NCBI GenBank assembly: GCA_900316355.1
Contig: ONCQ01000002.1
Span: 124,001 to 188,000 of the forward strand
Length of the DNA stretch: 64,000 nt
Direction of reading: 5' to 3'
From: an uncultured Prevotellaceae bacterium
GTDB taxonomy: Bacteria; Bacteroidota; Bacteroidia; Bacteroidales; Bacteroidaceae
Part shown: positions 17,117-25,449 of the stretch, piece after piece
Numbering within the stretch: the stretch's first letter is position 1
How the letters are laid out: each line of letters opens with the position of its first letter
The notes under the pieces: model-generated
Seen by the model: the letters and a program-made list of their open reading frames with translations, nothing else
What the model was told of the DNA's origin: nothing
The model's database searches: none
Translations under genes and position numbers: made by a program

Positions 17117-18358
17117 TTATTCGTCGCGCATGGCATCCACGGGCTTGATGCTCATCGCACGGGCTGCGGGCGCGAGCCCTGCCAGCACGCCGAGGAGCCC
17201 GAGGAGGGCTGCCGCGCCGACAGCTGTCCAGAAGGGCACCTGGAAGTGCGCTTTCGGGATGCCGTCCTCAGTGAAGCCCATCTGCATGCCCTGCAGCACC
17301 ACGACCGCCAGCAGAATCCCCAGCATGCCGGCCACCGCTGTGAGCACGATGCTCTCCGAGATAATCTGTCGCAGGATCATGCGGGGTGTGGCGCCGATGG
17401 CTCGCCGTATGCCTATCTCCGTGGTGCGCTCCTTCACGGTCACCATCATGATGTTCGACACGCCGATGGCTCCTGCCAGCAAGGTGCCGATGCCCACGAG
17501 CCAGATGAGGATATCGACGCCGTCGAAGAGGTTGTCCATGAGGCCGAAGAGCACCTCGGTGTTGAACACCATGATGCCTTTCTCGTCGGTGGGGTCGATG
17601 TCATGCGTGCGAGCGACGACCTCGCGTATGCGGGGGGTGATGTCGCTCACAGCGACGCCCTTCATGGCTGTGAAGGCGATGAGTTCCAGGCGGTCGCCCA
17701 TGTTGAACGCCTGCTGCATCTGCGCCAGGGGTATGACGACGCTCTCGTCCGCCGAGCCGTTGATATTCATATTACCTGCGGCACGGTCCACGCCGATGAC
17801 GCAGTAGTAGGCGGAGTCCAGCCTCACATAGCTGCCGCAGGGGTCGCCGCCCTGCGGGAAGAGCGTCTTATACACGCGCTTGCCCAGCACGCACACCTTG
17901 CGCTGCTGCGCGATGTCCATATCGTTGAGGTAGCGGCCATAGATGAGTTTCGGCGCCTCCACGCCCGCATATTCGGGGCGGAGGCCCTTCACGGCGCAGT
18001 TGAAATGGTATTTGTCGCGCGTGGCCATGATGCCCCATTTGGAGCAGATGGGCGAGATGACGTCCAGCTGCGGCACCAGTTCCCGCAGGCGGTCCACATC
18101 GCCCATGGTGAGGTGCCATTCGCGTCCCTTGCGGAAGCCGTGGAAGGGCTTCGTCGTGGGCTGTGCCCATATCATCGCGGCGTTGGTGGCGAAGCCCTCG
18201 AAGTTGGCATTGAGCATCTCTTTCATCCCCGCACCGCCTCCCATGAGCGCCACGAGCATGAAGATGCCCCAGAAGATGCCGAAGCCCGTCAGCAGCGAGC
18301 GCGCCTTGTTGCGCAGCAGCGTCTCCAGCAGTTCGTTGTAGTGGTCGAGGTCTATCAT
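17117..18358 (-). CDS. MacB-like ABC transporter permease (second of two)
   Basis: 413 residues from the ATG at 18358, which overlaps the preceding permease stop as ATGA; a longer frame to 18835 is an out-of-phase artefact over the neighbour. One N-terminal membrane segment (LLTGFGIFWGIFMLVALMGG), a periplasmic MacB_PCD domain (about 50-285), then an FtsX domain with three membrane segments (DILIWLVGIGTLLAGAIGVS, then the conserved EIGIRRAIGATPRMILRQII, then VGAAALLGLLGVLAGLAPA). It probably dimerises with the sister permease. Substrate unknown. Confidence 0.92.
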   Translation of the reverse strand: MIDLDHYNELLETLLRNKARSLLTGFGIFWGIFMLVALMGGGAGMKEMLNANFEGFATNAAMIWAQPTTKPFHGFRKGREWHLTMGDVDRLRELVPQLDVISPICSKWGIMATRDKYHFNCAVKGLRPEYAGVEAPKLIYGRYLNDMDIAQQRKVCVLGKRVYKTLFPQGGDPCGSYVRLDSAYYCVIGVDRAAGNMNINGSADESVVIPLAQMQQAFNMGDRLELIAFTAMKGVAVSDITPRIREVVARTHDIDPTDEKGIMVFNTEVLFGLMDNLFDGVDILIWLVGIGTLLAGAIGVSNIMMVTVKERTTEIGIRRAIGATPRMILRQIISESIVLTAVAGMLGILLAVVVLQGMQMGFTEDGIPKAHFQVPFWTAVGAAALLGLLGVLAGLAPAARAMSIKPVDAMRDE

Positions 18359-19614
18359 TCGGCATTCATGGCTAAGATGGGACGAATGCGGGCGGCCTTC
18401 AATGCGGGCACGAGGCCGGCCACGGTGCCGGCAACCACCAGCACGACGGTGACGCCCAGACAGGTGTCGAGGCCCACCATGGGGTTCACGAACATCGTGG
18501 CCGTGAACAGCCCTGTCTCGATAGGCTTGGAGCCCAGGGTGGCATCCATATAGTAGTTGGCGGCGATGCCCAGCAACATGCCTATGTATCCGAAGAAGGC
18601 TGTCACGAGGACGCTCTCCGTGATGATGATGCGCAGGATGCGGGCGGGCGTGGCGCCGATAGCCTTGCGGATGCCGAACTCGCGTGTACGCTCGCGCACG
18701 GTGATGAGCATGATATTCGACACGCCTACGATGCCGCTCAGCAGTGTGAACAGCCCTATCACCCACAATGCCGTGCGCAGGATGGCCGTGCCGCGTGCCA
18801 TCTGCAGCGCCTGCGTGAAGCGGTTCCATATCCACACGGCGTCCTCATCGTCGGGGGCCGCCCGGTGGTGGTAGTTGATGGTGGCACGATAGCGGCGCTC
18901 GAAGTCCTCGTTGGCCGCCTCTGTCTCCAGTCCGTGGAAGGTGAAGGCGATGCGATCGACATTGTTGCCGCGGTTGTAGAGCGTGCGCAGCGTGGTCAGC
19001 GGCGTGGTCATGTCGCTGCTCATCCTGCTGCGGTCTTCCTGTTCCAGACCTATCACCAGGAAGGCCATGTCCCCCACCCTCACCGTCTGCCCCACCAGTC
19101 CGTAGGGGTCGCGTGGTTTCAGCTCGCGCGCCTGGTTCTCAGGCATCACCAGCACCTTGCGCTGCTCGCGGATGTCGATGTCGTTGATGAAGCGGCCGGC
19201 CACGAGCTTCGTCTTGCTGATGTCGGCATCCAGGGGATAGACGCCGCGCAGGCTGCCGCTGACATAGTTCTCCCTGTAGGCCACGGTGACGCCCGCTTGT
19301 AAGATGATGGCTCCTGCGCGCTCCACGTTCTGCGTGAAGCGTGTCTGTGTGGTCTGCAGGTCGGCCTCCTCCAGCTGGATGATGCGCCCCTCGCGGAGGC
19401 CGTCGTAGGGCTTCGAGGTCAGTCCGCCGAACACCATCATCGAGTTGTCCACCCATTTGTCCGTGTTCACCGTCTGCGAGTTCAGCAGCCCGTTGCCAGC
19501 GCCCAGCAGCACGATGAGCATGAAGATGCCCCACGCCACGGCGAAGCCCGTCAGCGCAGTGCGCAGCTTGTTGCGGCGCGTCGTCTGCCATATTTCAGCA
19601 ATCTGTTCTGTCAC
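18355..19614 (-). CDS. MacB-like ABC transporter permease (first of two)
   Basis: 419 residues with the same layout as its neighbour: N-terminal membrane segment (ALTGFAVAWGIFMLIVLLGA), periplasmic MacB_PCD domain, then an FtsX domain (LRTALWVIGLFTLLSGIVGV, REFGIRKAIGATPARILRII, TCLGVTVVLVVAGTVAGLVP). The two permeases are clear paralogues, so a heterodimer is likely, unlike the single fused MacB of Escherichia coli. It starts 13 bases after the ATPase stop. Confidence 0.92.
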   Translation of the reverse strand: MTEQIAEIWQTTRRNKLRTALTGFAVAWGIFMLIVLLGAGNGLLNSQTVNTDKWVDNSMMVFGGLTSKPYDGLREGRIIQLEEADLQTTQTRFTQNVERAGAIILQAGVTVAYRENYVSGSLRGVYPLDADISKTKLVAGRFINDIDIREQRKVLVMPENQARELKPRDPYGLVGQTVRVGDMAFLVIGLEQEDRSRMSSDMTTPLTTLRTLYNRGNNVDRIAFTFHGLETEAANEDFERRYRATINYHHRAAPDDEDAVWIWNRFTQALQMARGTAILRTALWVIGLFTLLSGIVGVSNIMLITVRERTREFGIRKAIGATPARILRIIITESVLVTAFFGYIGMLLGIAANYYMDATLGSKPIETGLFTATMFVNPMVGLDTCLGVTVVLVVAGTVAGLVPALKAARIRPILAMNAE

Positions 19615-19627
19615 GTCCTTGCGCTTT

Positions 19628-20308
19628 TCATTCTTCTATCACGCCGTCCTTGATGCGTATGATTCTGTTCGTCTGTGCCGCCACGTTCGGGTCGTGGGTC
19701 ACGATGACCATGGTGATGCGCTCCTCGCTGTTCAGGCGTTTCAGCAGCTCCATCACCTCCACGCTCGTCTTCGAGTCCAGTGCGCCCGTGGGTTCGTCGG
19801 CCAGGATGATTTGCGGGCGTGTCACCAGTGCCCTTGCGATGGCCACGCGCTGTCGCTGTCCGCCCGACATCTCGTTGGGATAGTGCAGTGCCCAGTCCGT
19901 GAGGCCCATCTTCTCCAGCTCCTCCATGGCCATCTGGTGGCGCTGGCGGCGGCTGACGCCCTGGTAGAGGAGCGGCAGTTCCACATTCTCCACGGCCGTC
20001 TTGAAGCCGATGAGGTTGAAGCTCTGGAAGATGAAGCCTATCATGCGGTTGCGGTACTGCGCTGCGCGCGTCTCGCTGAGGCCCTTGATGAGCGTGCCTG
20101 CCAGGCGGTACTCGCCCTCGTCGTAGTCATCCAGGATGCCCAGGATATTCAGCAGCGTGCTCTTGCCCGAGCCGCTGGCGCCCATGATGCTCACCAGCTC
20201 GCCCTCGGCAATGTCGAGGTCGATGCCTTTCAGCACATGTAGCGGCTGTGCGCCGCCGTAGGTCTTATGAACTCCTCTCAGTTGTATTTTCTCGGTGCGT
20301 AAACTCAT
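19628..20308 (-). CDS. MacB/LolD-type ABC transporter ATPase
   Basis: 226 residues from the ATG at 20308 (MSLRTEKIQLRGVHKTYGG); the longer frame to 20389 runs through the promoter and is rejected. Walker A is GASGSGKST, the signature is MSGGQRQRVAIARAL, and Walker B is IILADEPTGALD, followed by the switch His in VTHD. The sequence is typical of ATPases powering MacB/FtsX permeases, which work by mechanotransmission. It is the first gene of a four-gene operon. Confidence 0.94.
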   Translation of the reverse strand: MSLRTEKIQLRGVHKTYGGAQPLHVLKGIDLDIAEGELVSIMGASGSGKSTLLNILGILDDYDEGEYRLAGTLIKGLSETRAAQYRNRMIGFIFQSFNLIGFKTAVENVELPLLYQGVSRRQRHQMAMEELEKMGLTDWALHYPNEMSGGQRQRVAIARALVTRPQIILADEPTGALDSKTSVEVMELLKRLNSEERITMVIVTHDPNVAAQTNRIIRIKDGVIEE

Positions 20309-20339
20309 ATTGCAGGGAGCCTTCAGGTGGCCAACGGGG

Positions 20340-20347
20340 CAAAAATA
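20340..20347 (-). promoter_or_regulatory. -7 box for the efflux operon
   Basis: On the minus strand TATTTTTG matches TAnnTTTG, 32 bases before the ATPase ATG. No exact -33 partner was found. Confidence 0.5.
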
Positions 20348-20442
20348 CACAGAAATAAGCAAAAGGAGAAACGAAAAGTTAAAAAACACGCCCTCATTCC
20401 CCTTTTTTCACCCTCACACCACCATCCTATGGAAATAATATG

Positions 20443-20450
20443 TACTTTTG
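20443..20450 (+). promoter_or_regulatory. -7 box for the xylanase gene, directly before the heptamer array
   Basis: TACTTTTG matches TAnnTTTG and ends exactly where the 7-bp array begins. Transcription starting 5-8 bases later would make almost the entire 5' leader out of repeats. Confidence 0.6.
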
Positions 20451-20545
20451 CCAACACCCAACAGCCAACACCCAATACCCAACACCCAATAGCCAACACC
20501 CAATAGCCAACACCCAACACCCAACACCCAACACCCAACACCCAA
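20451..20545 (+). repeat. 13-copy heptanucleotide array (CCAACAC) forming the xylanase leader
   Basis: Thirteen units in strict 7-bp register, all fitting CCAAYAS (CCAACAC, CCAACAG, CCAATAC, CCAATAG), followed by CCAA and then the ATG at 20546. The last five units are identical, the earlier ones alternate between variants. There is no room for another ribosome-binding site. Confidence 0.9.
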
Positions 20546-21622
20546 ATGAGAAAACTCCTTCTCCTCGCCCTCGCCGCTGTCGCCCTCACGGCCAGCGCGC
20601 AGCCGCCCTCCAGCCTGAAAGACGCCTACAAAGACCTCTTCATGATGGGCGTCGCCGTCAACCAGCGCAACATCACCGACTCCGCACAGAGCGCCCTCGT
20701 CGTGCGCGAGTTCAGCAGCATGACCGCCGAGAACGACATGAAGCCCGCCTCCGTGCACCCGCGCCCCGACACCTGGACATGGGAGCGCGCCGACCGCATC
20801 GCCGACTTCTGCCGGCACCACGGCATCAAGCTGCGCGGCCACACCCTCATGTGGCACAACCAGATGTGCGACTGGATGTTCTACGACGCCGACCACCGCT
20901 TCGTCAGCAAGGACACCCTCTTCCAGCGCATGCGACAGCACATACACACCGTCGTCAACCGCTACAAAGACATCGTCTATTGCTGGGATGTCTTCAACGA
21001 GTGCATCGCCGACGGCCCCCGACGCCTCGATGCCGACGGCCACGACCAGCCGCTGCGCGAATCCAAGTTCTACCAGATATGCCACAGCGATGAGTTCATC
21101 CGCAAGGCCTTCGAGTACGCACGCGAAGCCGACCCCGACGCGCTGCTCTTCTACAACGACTACAACGAGTGCGACCCCGTGAAATGCGACCGCATCTGCA
21201 CCATGATTCGCAGCATGAAAGCCGACGGCGTGCCCATCGACGGCATCGGCATGCAGGGCCACTATAACATCTATGGCCCCTCCGAAGCCGACATCGAGAA
21301 CGCCGTCAGCCGCTACGCCGACATCGTCGATCACATTCACATGACGGAGCTCGACATACGCGTCAACCGCGAGATGGGCGGACAGCTGCAGCACAGCGAC
21401 AACGCCGGCGCCACCCTCACCGACACCCTCCTGCGCCGCCAGCAGGCGCAGTACGCCGCCGTCTTCCGCGTCATGCGCCGCCATGCCGACAAGGTCGATT
21501 GCGTCACCTTCTGGAACCTCAGCGACCGCGACTCATGGCTCGGCCCCGACAACTACCCCCTCCTCTTCGACCGCAACTACCAGCCCAAACCCGTCTATCA
21601 CACCGTCCGCGACTTTGAATAG
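20546..21622 (+). CDS. GH10 endo-1,4-beta-xylanase
   Basis: 358 residues with a signal peptide (MRKLLLLALAAVALTASAQ). The GH10 barrel is complete: substrate-binding HTLMWHNQ (99-106), acid/base E152 in WDVFNECIAD, FYNDYNE at 202-208, GIGMQGHY (233-240), and nucleophile E268 in MTELDIR. The aromatic WNLSDRDSW near the end closes the active site. It hydrolyses xylan backbones, in the periplasm or outside the cell. There is no carbohydrate-binding module and no T9SS tail. It is not beside a SusCD pair, so it looks like a stand-alone enzyme whose leader is a repeat array. Confidence 0.95.
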   Translation: MRKLLLLALAAVALTASAQPPSSLKDAYKDLFMMGVAVNQRNITDSAQSALVVREFSSMTAENDMKPASVHPRPDTWTWERADRIADFCRHHGIKLRGHTLMWHNQMCDWMFYDADHRFVSKDTLFQRMRQHIHTVVNRYKDIVYCWDVFNECIADGPRRLDADGHDQPLRESKFYQICHSDEFIRKAFEYAREADPDALLFYNDYNECDPVKCDRICTMIRSMKADGVPIDGIGMQGHYNIYGPSEADIENAVSRYADIVDHIHMTELDIRVNREMGGQLQHSDNAGATLTDTLLRRQQAQYAAVFRVMRRHADKVDCVTFWNLSDRDSWLGPDNYPLLFDRNYQPKPVYHTVRDFE

Positions 21623-21648
21623 GCGGTGGGCTTTTTCACAACGAATTA

Positions 21649-21820
21649 TACGCGCTCGGCATCCCGAAGGGTGACGCTTGACACTTCAAGAATAAAACGA
21701 ATTTTTCTCTACAGATTACACAGATTAAACAGATTTTTTTCGAACCACGAATTTCCATAATGAGCATCATGAATGGAACATCAATCGATCATAAATCCGT
21801 GAAATCCGTTTAATCTGTAG
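21649..21820. repeat. Dispersed hairpin element, copy A
   Basis: Two modules in order: module 1 (21649-21747, from CGCGCTCGGCATCCC through CTACAGATTACAC to CGAACCA) and module 2 (about 21748-21820, CGAATTTCCATAATGAGC to ATCTGTAG). Arms at 21709-21736 and 21793-21820 are inverted repeats of each other, so about 110 bases can fold as one hairpin. Both modules recur at 30801-31027 in swapped order with few changes. This is the first part of a 421-base stretch without a gene. Confidence 0.85.
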
Positions 21821-21994
21821 CGAAAGTTCCCTTTCACCGCCCAAGCAGAGAAATCCGTGTAATCCGTGTAATCTGTAGCGAAAGTTCCCTTTCACCGCCC
21901 AAGCAGAGAAATCCGTTTAATCCGTTTAATCTGTAGCGAAAGTTCCCTTTCACCGCCCAAGCAGAGAAATCCGTTTAATCCGTTTAATCTGTAG
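21792..21994. repeat. 58-bp tandem repeat, 3.5 copies
   Basis: Full units start at 21792, 21850 and 21908, with a partial fourth from 21966 to 21994. Each contains CCCTTTCACCGCCCAAGCAG and two AATCCGTTT-type words ending ATCTGTAG. The first unit overlaps the right arm of the hairpin element, so the array grew from it. A 9-bp-period run (AATTCGTCT) follows at about 22004-22026. The stretch 21623-22043 has no gene. Confidence 0.88.
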
Positions 21995-22043
21995 AGAAAA
22001 AATTCGTCTAATTCGTCTAATTCGTTGTGAGAAAAAGACAAGA

Positions 22044-22445
22044 TTATTCTTTTTGTTTCTTGTTCACATTAATCGGTGTACTCTTCGGAAACGCCACGCT
22101 GTAGGCCTTGTCCAGCGCTCGCAGGTCCACCTGGCACATCGTGATGCCGAGCCGCACCGCCACGATGGCGCGCAGCAGTTCGCGGTGCTTGCGTGGATAG
22201 AGCGAGGGCAGCGGCAGCACGTCCCAGCCGAGGATGGGGTCTTCGCGTTCGTCGTTGAGGGTCAGCGTGGCGCGGTGGCACACCTCCCAGATGAAGTCGT
22301 CGGTGGCCCGTAGCCCGAACCACGATTTCAGGATGCGTCGCGGGCAGAACCGCTTGTTCTGTGCCCAGAGCAGGCGCCTTGTGCGCTCCAGCTGTAGCCA
22401 GAGCTGCACAAAGCATTCTTGGGTATTGTCTATTGGAATCATCAT
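22044..22445 (-). CDS. Hypothetical protein
   Basis: 133 residues, no family recognised. The first half is rich in Arg, Trp and Leu (LQLERTRRLLWAQNKRFCPR), the middle contains WDVLPLPSLYPRKHRELLR and the tail is basic (NVNKKQKE). There is no signal peptide or membrane segment, so it is probably cytoplasmic. It is the last of a minus-strand series of accessory genes and ends beside the 58-bp array. Confidence 0.6.
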   Translation of the reverse strand: MMIPIDNTQECFVQLWLQLERTRRLLWAQNKRFCPRRILKSWFGLRATDDFIWEVCHRATLTLNDEREDPILGWDVLPLPSLYPRKHRELLRAIVAVRLGITMCQVDLRALDKAYSVAFPKSTPINVNKKQKE

Positions 22446-22504
22446 TGCATATAGTTTTTATATGGAACTTAAATCATACATAAATCTGAACATAAATGTA
22501 TTTC

Positions 22505-22551
22505 AACCGCAGATGACATGATTTTTTGTGTCGTCCGCATAATCTGTGGTT
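22505..22551. repeat. Inverted repeat between two accessory genes
   Basis: Arms AACCGCAGAT (22505-22514) and ATCTGTGGTT (22542-22551) pair with one G-T. The ATCTGTGG word resembles the arm ends of the dispersed hairpin element, so this may be a diverged relative. It lies between the 207- and 133-residue hypothetical genes. Confidence 0.45.
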
Positions 22552-22575
22552 AGAAAGACATGCAAGGGGAAATGG

Positions 22576-23199
22576 TTAGTCGAGTAGCCAGTTGTCGCCA
22601 AGGATGCGTTTAAGGTCATCTGTGGTGGGTTTGTGGCGTTCCCATTCCTCACGCTCGCGCTCGCGCCGCAGGCGCTGCTGTTCGCGCTCCTCCTCCTCGA
22701 TGCGTCGTGCTTCGGCGCGGCGGGCGTCCTGTTGCTGGCGGTAGCGCTCCTGCTCCAGCTGTCGCTGCTCGTCGGGTGTGAGCTCGGTGGCGGGTGGGTT
22801 GTCGTAGTAGCCGTTGAGCACCTTCTCGAAGTGGTCGTCGCTCTCGGTGAGCCAGTGGAATGAGCCGAGGAAGTAATGACCTTTGATGCGTCCGTTAAGG
22901 AAATCGCTCTGCATCATCTTCTCGATGGCTACCAGCATCACTTTCTTCGACTCCCAACGATTAACGAGGGCTTGCACACGGCTTTTCTTTCCTTTAGACA
23001 GCCATTCTATTCTTGGAATCACACTGCCATAGCGCTTCAGGGAATCGTTGTAGTAGCGGATGAAGGCAGCCCAGTCGATTTTAATGTCCTTGCGAAGCGA
23101 AGATTTCTCCTTTTTTTCGAGCGCCAATACAGAGTCGACTTCTGTTTCTTCCTTAGCCTCTTCTTTATTACTTTCTTTTTTGCTTCTTTTTTCTTTCAT
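22576..23199 (-). CDS. Hypothetical protein resembling the C-terminal part of DnaD/DUF7833-type replication proteins
   Basis: 207 residues. The N-terminus is a highly charged Lys/Glu stretch. The core (about 40-130) has DWAAFIRYYNDSLKR and RVQALVNRWESKKVML, then FLNGRIKGHYFLGSFHWL and HFEKVLNGYYDN. The last pattern resembles the end of Lin1244/Lin1753 (DUF4373-type) replication proteins of phages and mobile elements in Bacteroidota. The C-terminal 70 residues are an Arg/Glu/Gln coiled coil. The match is by eye and weak; if right, it points to a mobile-element remnant together with the Rha-type gene upstream. Confidence 0.6.
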   Translation of the reverse strand: MKEKRSKKESNKEEAKEETEVDSVLALEKKEKSSLRKDIKIDWAAFIRYYNDSLKRYGSVIPRIEWLSKGKKSRVQALVNRWESKKVMLVAIEKMMQSDFLNGRIKGHYFLGSFHWLTESDDHFEKVLNGYYDNPPATELTPDEQRQLEQERYRQQQDARRAEARRIEEEEREQQRLRREREREEWERHKPTTDDLKRILGDNWLLD

Positions 23200-23341
23200 T
23201 TTTCTTCTCCTTTCGTTCTTAAAACGGTGAAACGAAAAGCGTGTTTTTTATGGAAACGAATTACCGAATAACCATCATTTTTTCTATGTGCGAAGATAAC
23301 AGCACGGCCTCATTATGATCATTACGATAATTCGTTTCAAA

Positions 23342-23779
23342 TCACAGCCCATTCATGTCCATTGCCAGCTCAAACTCGATGTCATTGGGGTCGGCGTCGG
23401 GGTGTATCGCCATCAGCTGCCGCCTCCTTCGCGCCAGCTCCCCCTCCCCGACGGGAGGTGTGCCCAACGGGCGGGGTGGGTCTGCCATGAGCCGTTTGAT
23501 GAATTCCAGCTTTGCGGTGAGCATCTGTGCCATGGTGGTCTGTTCGCGCAGGTACTTGAGCGTGTCGAGCCAGTCGCGTGCTTCGAGCGCGAGGGCGTAT
23601 TCGGGTGAGCCGGGCGGGTTGGTGCGCTGCACGACGAGGCACTGTTCCGTGGCGTCGTCGAAGTTGAGGGTGTCGAGGCGGTCGATGATCATGAGCACCG
23701 CGTCCATGTCCTCGGCCAGGCCCTGCGCGGTGCGCTGGCATTGCTGCCAACGCTCGCGCTCGTCTGCTTCCATCATCAT
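23342..23779 (-). CDS. Hypothetical protein downstream of the Rha/KilAC regulator
   Basis: 145 residues from the ATG at 23779, which overlaps the regulator's stop as ATGA (three consecutive ATG codons follow); the longer frame to 24160 is a shadow of the regulator. The sequence is helical and acidic (EDMDAVLMIIDRLDTLNFDD) and ends with IHPDADPNDIEFELAMDMNG. No family is recognised. The overlap implies coupled translation with the regulator. Confidence 0.6.
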   Translation of the reverse strand: MMMEADERERWQQCQRTAQGLAEDMDAVLMIIDRLDTLNFDDATEQCLVVQRTNPPGSPEYALALEARDWLDTLKYLREQTTMAQMLTAKLEFIKRLMADPPRPLGTPPVGEGELARRRRQLMAIHPDADPNDIEFELAMDMNGL

Positions 23780-24594
23780 TGTGCACCTCCTTTCTTCTGG
23801 CTGTCGGCCTTTGGGCTTTGGCTGTTGGCTGTTGGCTTTCCGAGTATTGTGATGATTTGGCGGGGTGCGCGGAGCGTGTTTGGCAGGATGCCCTCGCGGC
23901 GCAGCCGCTCGTAGAGGAAGTGGCGGCCGAGCTGTGTCCAGCGCGTGAAGAGCTGCGTGCGGATGTAGCCCTCCTTGGTGCTGACGTGGTACGTGGTGTA
24001 GCTGTGCACGTAGCCGCGGCCTTGATGCGGCGCGAAGAGCACCCACTGCCCGCCCACGCGGTGCTGGATGTGCAGCACCTCCAGCAGGCGATTGAAGCGC
24101 ACGGCCCCCACGCCGTAGTCCTGCGCCATCTGCGTCACCGTCAGCGTGTCCTCCGAGCACAGCACCGCGTCCGTGAACTCCGCCTTGGGCTTGAGCGTGT
24201 CGCAGATCTCCTCCAGCAGCTCCGCCCTAGACTCCAGCAGACGCCTCTCTGCCGTCTGCCGCTCGCGCTCCGCCATCTCCAGCTCCTGCCAGCGCAGCAC
24301 CAGCCGTGCACGCGCCTCGTCGTTGAACTTCGTGGCGATGTACAGGCACTCCGTCTTGGTGAGCATGTAGCAGGGCACTTCGCGCACGCCGCCATTGGGC
24401 TGGATGACGGTTCTCGATGTCAGGGAAAATTTTCCTTCACATACTTCCGTCCATGCCGGCTCCATCTTGCGGATAGCTTTCATCACATCGCTGTGTGCCT
24501 TGCCTGTGAGTGTGGCAATCTCCAGCGAGCTCATACGCTCGTCGGTGTTGATGAATTGATGATTGTTCTCGTAAATGTTGTTTGTAGTTTTCAT
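23776..24594 (-). CDS. Rha-family phage regulatory protein with KilAC antirepressor domain
   Basis: 272 residues from the ATG at 24594 (MKTTNNIYENNHQFINTDE); the frame stays open to 24789 but that part is repeat DNA. The N-terminal half is Rha-like (MSSLEIATLTGKAHSDVMKA, then VREVPCYMLTKTECLYIATK and FNDEARARLVLRWQELE). The C-terminal half matches the phage antirepressor KilAC domain (LTVTQMAQDYGVGAVRFNRL, then YTTYHVSTKEGYIRTQLFTR). Such proteins control temperate phages or islands. The final 16 or so residues (GKPTANSQSPKADSQKK) are encoded by a 7-bp array and are probably not part of the fold. Confidence 0.85.
   Translation of the reverse strand: MKTTNNIYENNHQFINTDERMSSLEIATLTGKAHSDVMKAIRKMEPAWTEVCEGKFSLTSRTVIQPNGGVREVPCYMLTKTECLYIATKFNDEARARLVLRWQELEMAERERQTAERRLLESRAELLEEICDTLKPKAEFTDAVLCSEDTLTVTQMAQDYGVGAVRFNRLLEVLHIQHRVGGQWVLFAPHQGRGYVHSYTTYHVSTKEGYIRTQLFTRWTQLGRHFLYERLRREGILPNTLRAPRQIITILGKPTANSQSPKADSQKKGGAQ
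23799..23840. repeat. Heptamer array (GGCTGTT) inside the 3' end of the Rha-type gene
   Basis: Six units in exact 7-bp register, all beginning with G and most fitting GGCTGTT or GGCTTTC. On the other strand they read AACAGCC, close to units of the xylanase leader array. They encode the C-terminal tail of the regulator. Confidence 0.75.
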
Positions 24595-24978
24595 AATGTT
24601 GTCGAATTTGTGAGAAGAAGCATTAGATTTTGGCGCCAACACCTTGAACTCTTGAACTTCTTGAACTCTTGAACTTCTTGAACTCATGATGCTCATATGA
24701 ATCTCCTCACTTCGACTCGGGTTAGTATTAATTGTTAATTTTTCATTCTCCCCTACGCTCCCCTTTAGGGGGCTCGGGGGCTTTCTCACTTTTAATTTTT
24801 AATTACCTACGCGGCCTACCGCGTGGTTGTTTCCCATCATGTCAAAGAGCGCTCTTAATTTCTCTCCGGAGGCCTCCCCCCTCCCTTCACGGGAGGGGTC
24901 GGGGGTGGGTCCGCCGGTGAATCTTTTGTTTGACGCTGCAAAGGTACGGCGGGCCTCTGAGGTATAAAATCATTCATT
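24595..24978. other. Repeat-filled leader region of the Rha-type gene (no gene)
   Basis: This 384-base gap holds, from left to right: a 17-bp repeat (24643-24685, 2.5 copies built on TTGAACTC); a palindromic element with CCCCTTTAGGGGG (24755-24781); a second palindromic element with CTCCCTTCACGGGAGGGG (24881-24912); a minus-strand -7 box TACCTTTG (24939-24946); and a perfect 9-bp inverted repeat (24962-24970 with 24976-24984) over the stop of the next gene. A promoter at 24939 would give the regulator an mRNA leader of about 340 bases made of repeats. Confidence 0.65.
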
Positions 24979-25449
24979 TTATACTCTCACTAAAAGTTCC
25001 CTCAACACCCCTTTGGCTTCTCGTGTCAGGTCATAGTTGCCGCAGGATGTGTAGTATCTATTCCGTTTTGTCGTACCCTCCAGCTGCAGGTGCAGCGTCA
25101 GCATCGGCACATCCCTTCGATACACGCCCTTCCCCTGCAACCGGCAAACGATGTTTGTGACGGTGTATCTGTTCATGTGACCTGCGCGTAAGCCTTTCTT
25201 TAGAGCCAGGCAATCCCTGAAGCATGCTGATTCCACAATCTGCTCCCACAATCCATCAATGCCCCCTTGCCAACTATCCGTGGCATAGTCTGCGATGCGA
25301 CGGACGTAGTCCATCACCTCGTGCTTATACGCATCGTCGTTCACAGCGCGCGGCATATCCACATACACGCGGCCCTGACGGGTCAGCTCTTCTAAGAGAG
25401 TAGCATTAAAGTCTTTTGGCGAAAGCCTTCTTAAACCTGTCTGTTTCAT
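24979..25449 (-). CDS. Hypothetical protein
   Basis: 156 residues, no recognised family. It begins MKQTGLRRLSPKDFNATLLE and contains YATDSWQGGIDGLWEQIVES, RYTVTNIVCRLQGKGVYRR and a closing EAKGVLRELLVRV. No signal peptide or membrane segment. The alternation of helix and short basic strands would suit a small nucleic-acid-associated protein, but nothing proves it. It has a leader with an inverted repeat (25454-25518). Confidence 0.6.
   Translation of the reverse strand: MKQTGLRRLSPKDFNATLLEELTRQGRVYVDMPRAVNDDAYKHEVMDYVRRIADYATDSWQGGIDGLWEQIVESACFRDCLALKKGLRAGHMNRYTVTNIVCRLQGKGVYRRDVPMLTLHLQLEGTTKRNRYYTSCGNYDLTREAKGVLRELLVRV

Noticed and set aside
17246..18553. 435-residue plus-strand frame opposite the permease genes
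   Set aside because: It is a shadow frame in GC-rich DNA, His/Ala/Asp-rich with no recognisable domain; the two permeases on the other strand are clear.
20323..21484. Minus-strand reading frames with GVGCWVLGVG repeats
   Set aside because: These frames are the reverse translation of the CCAACAC array and of the xylanase gene; a 7-bp repeat stays open in several frames.
21792..21994. Possible CRISPR array
   Set aside because: Units are 58 bp, contiguous and near identical, with no unique spacers and no cas genes nearby; it is a plain tandem repeat.
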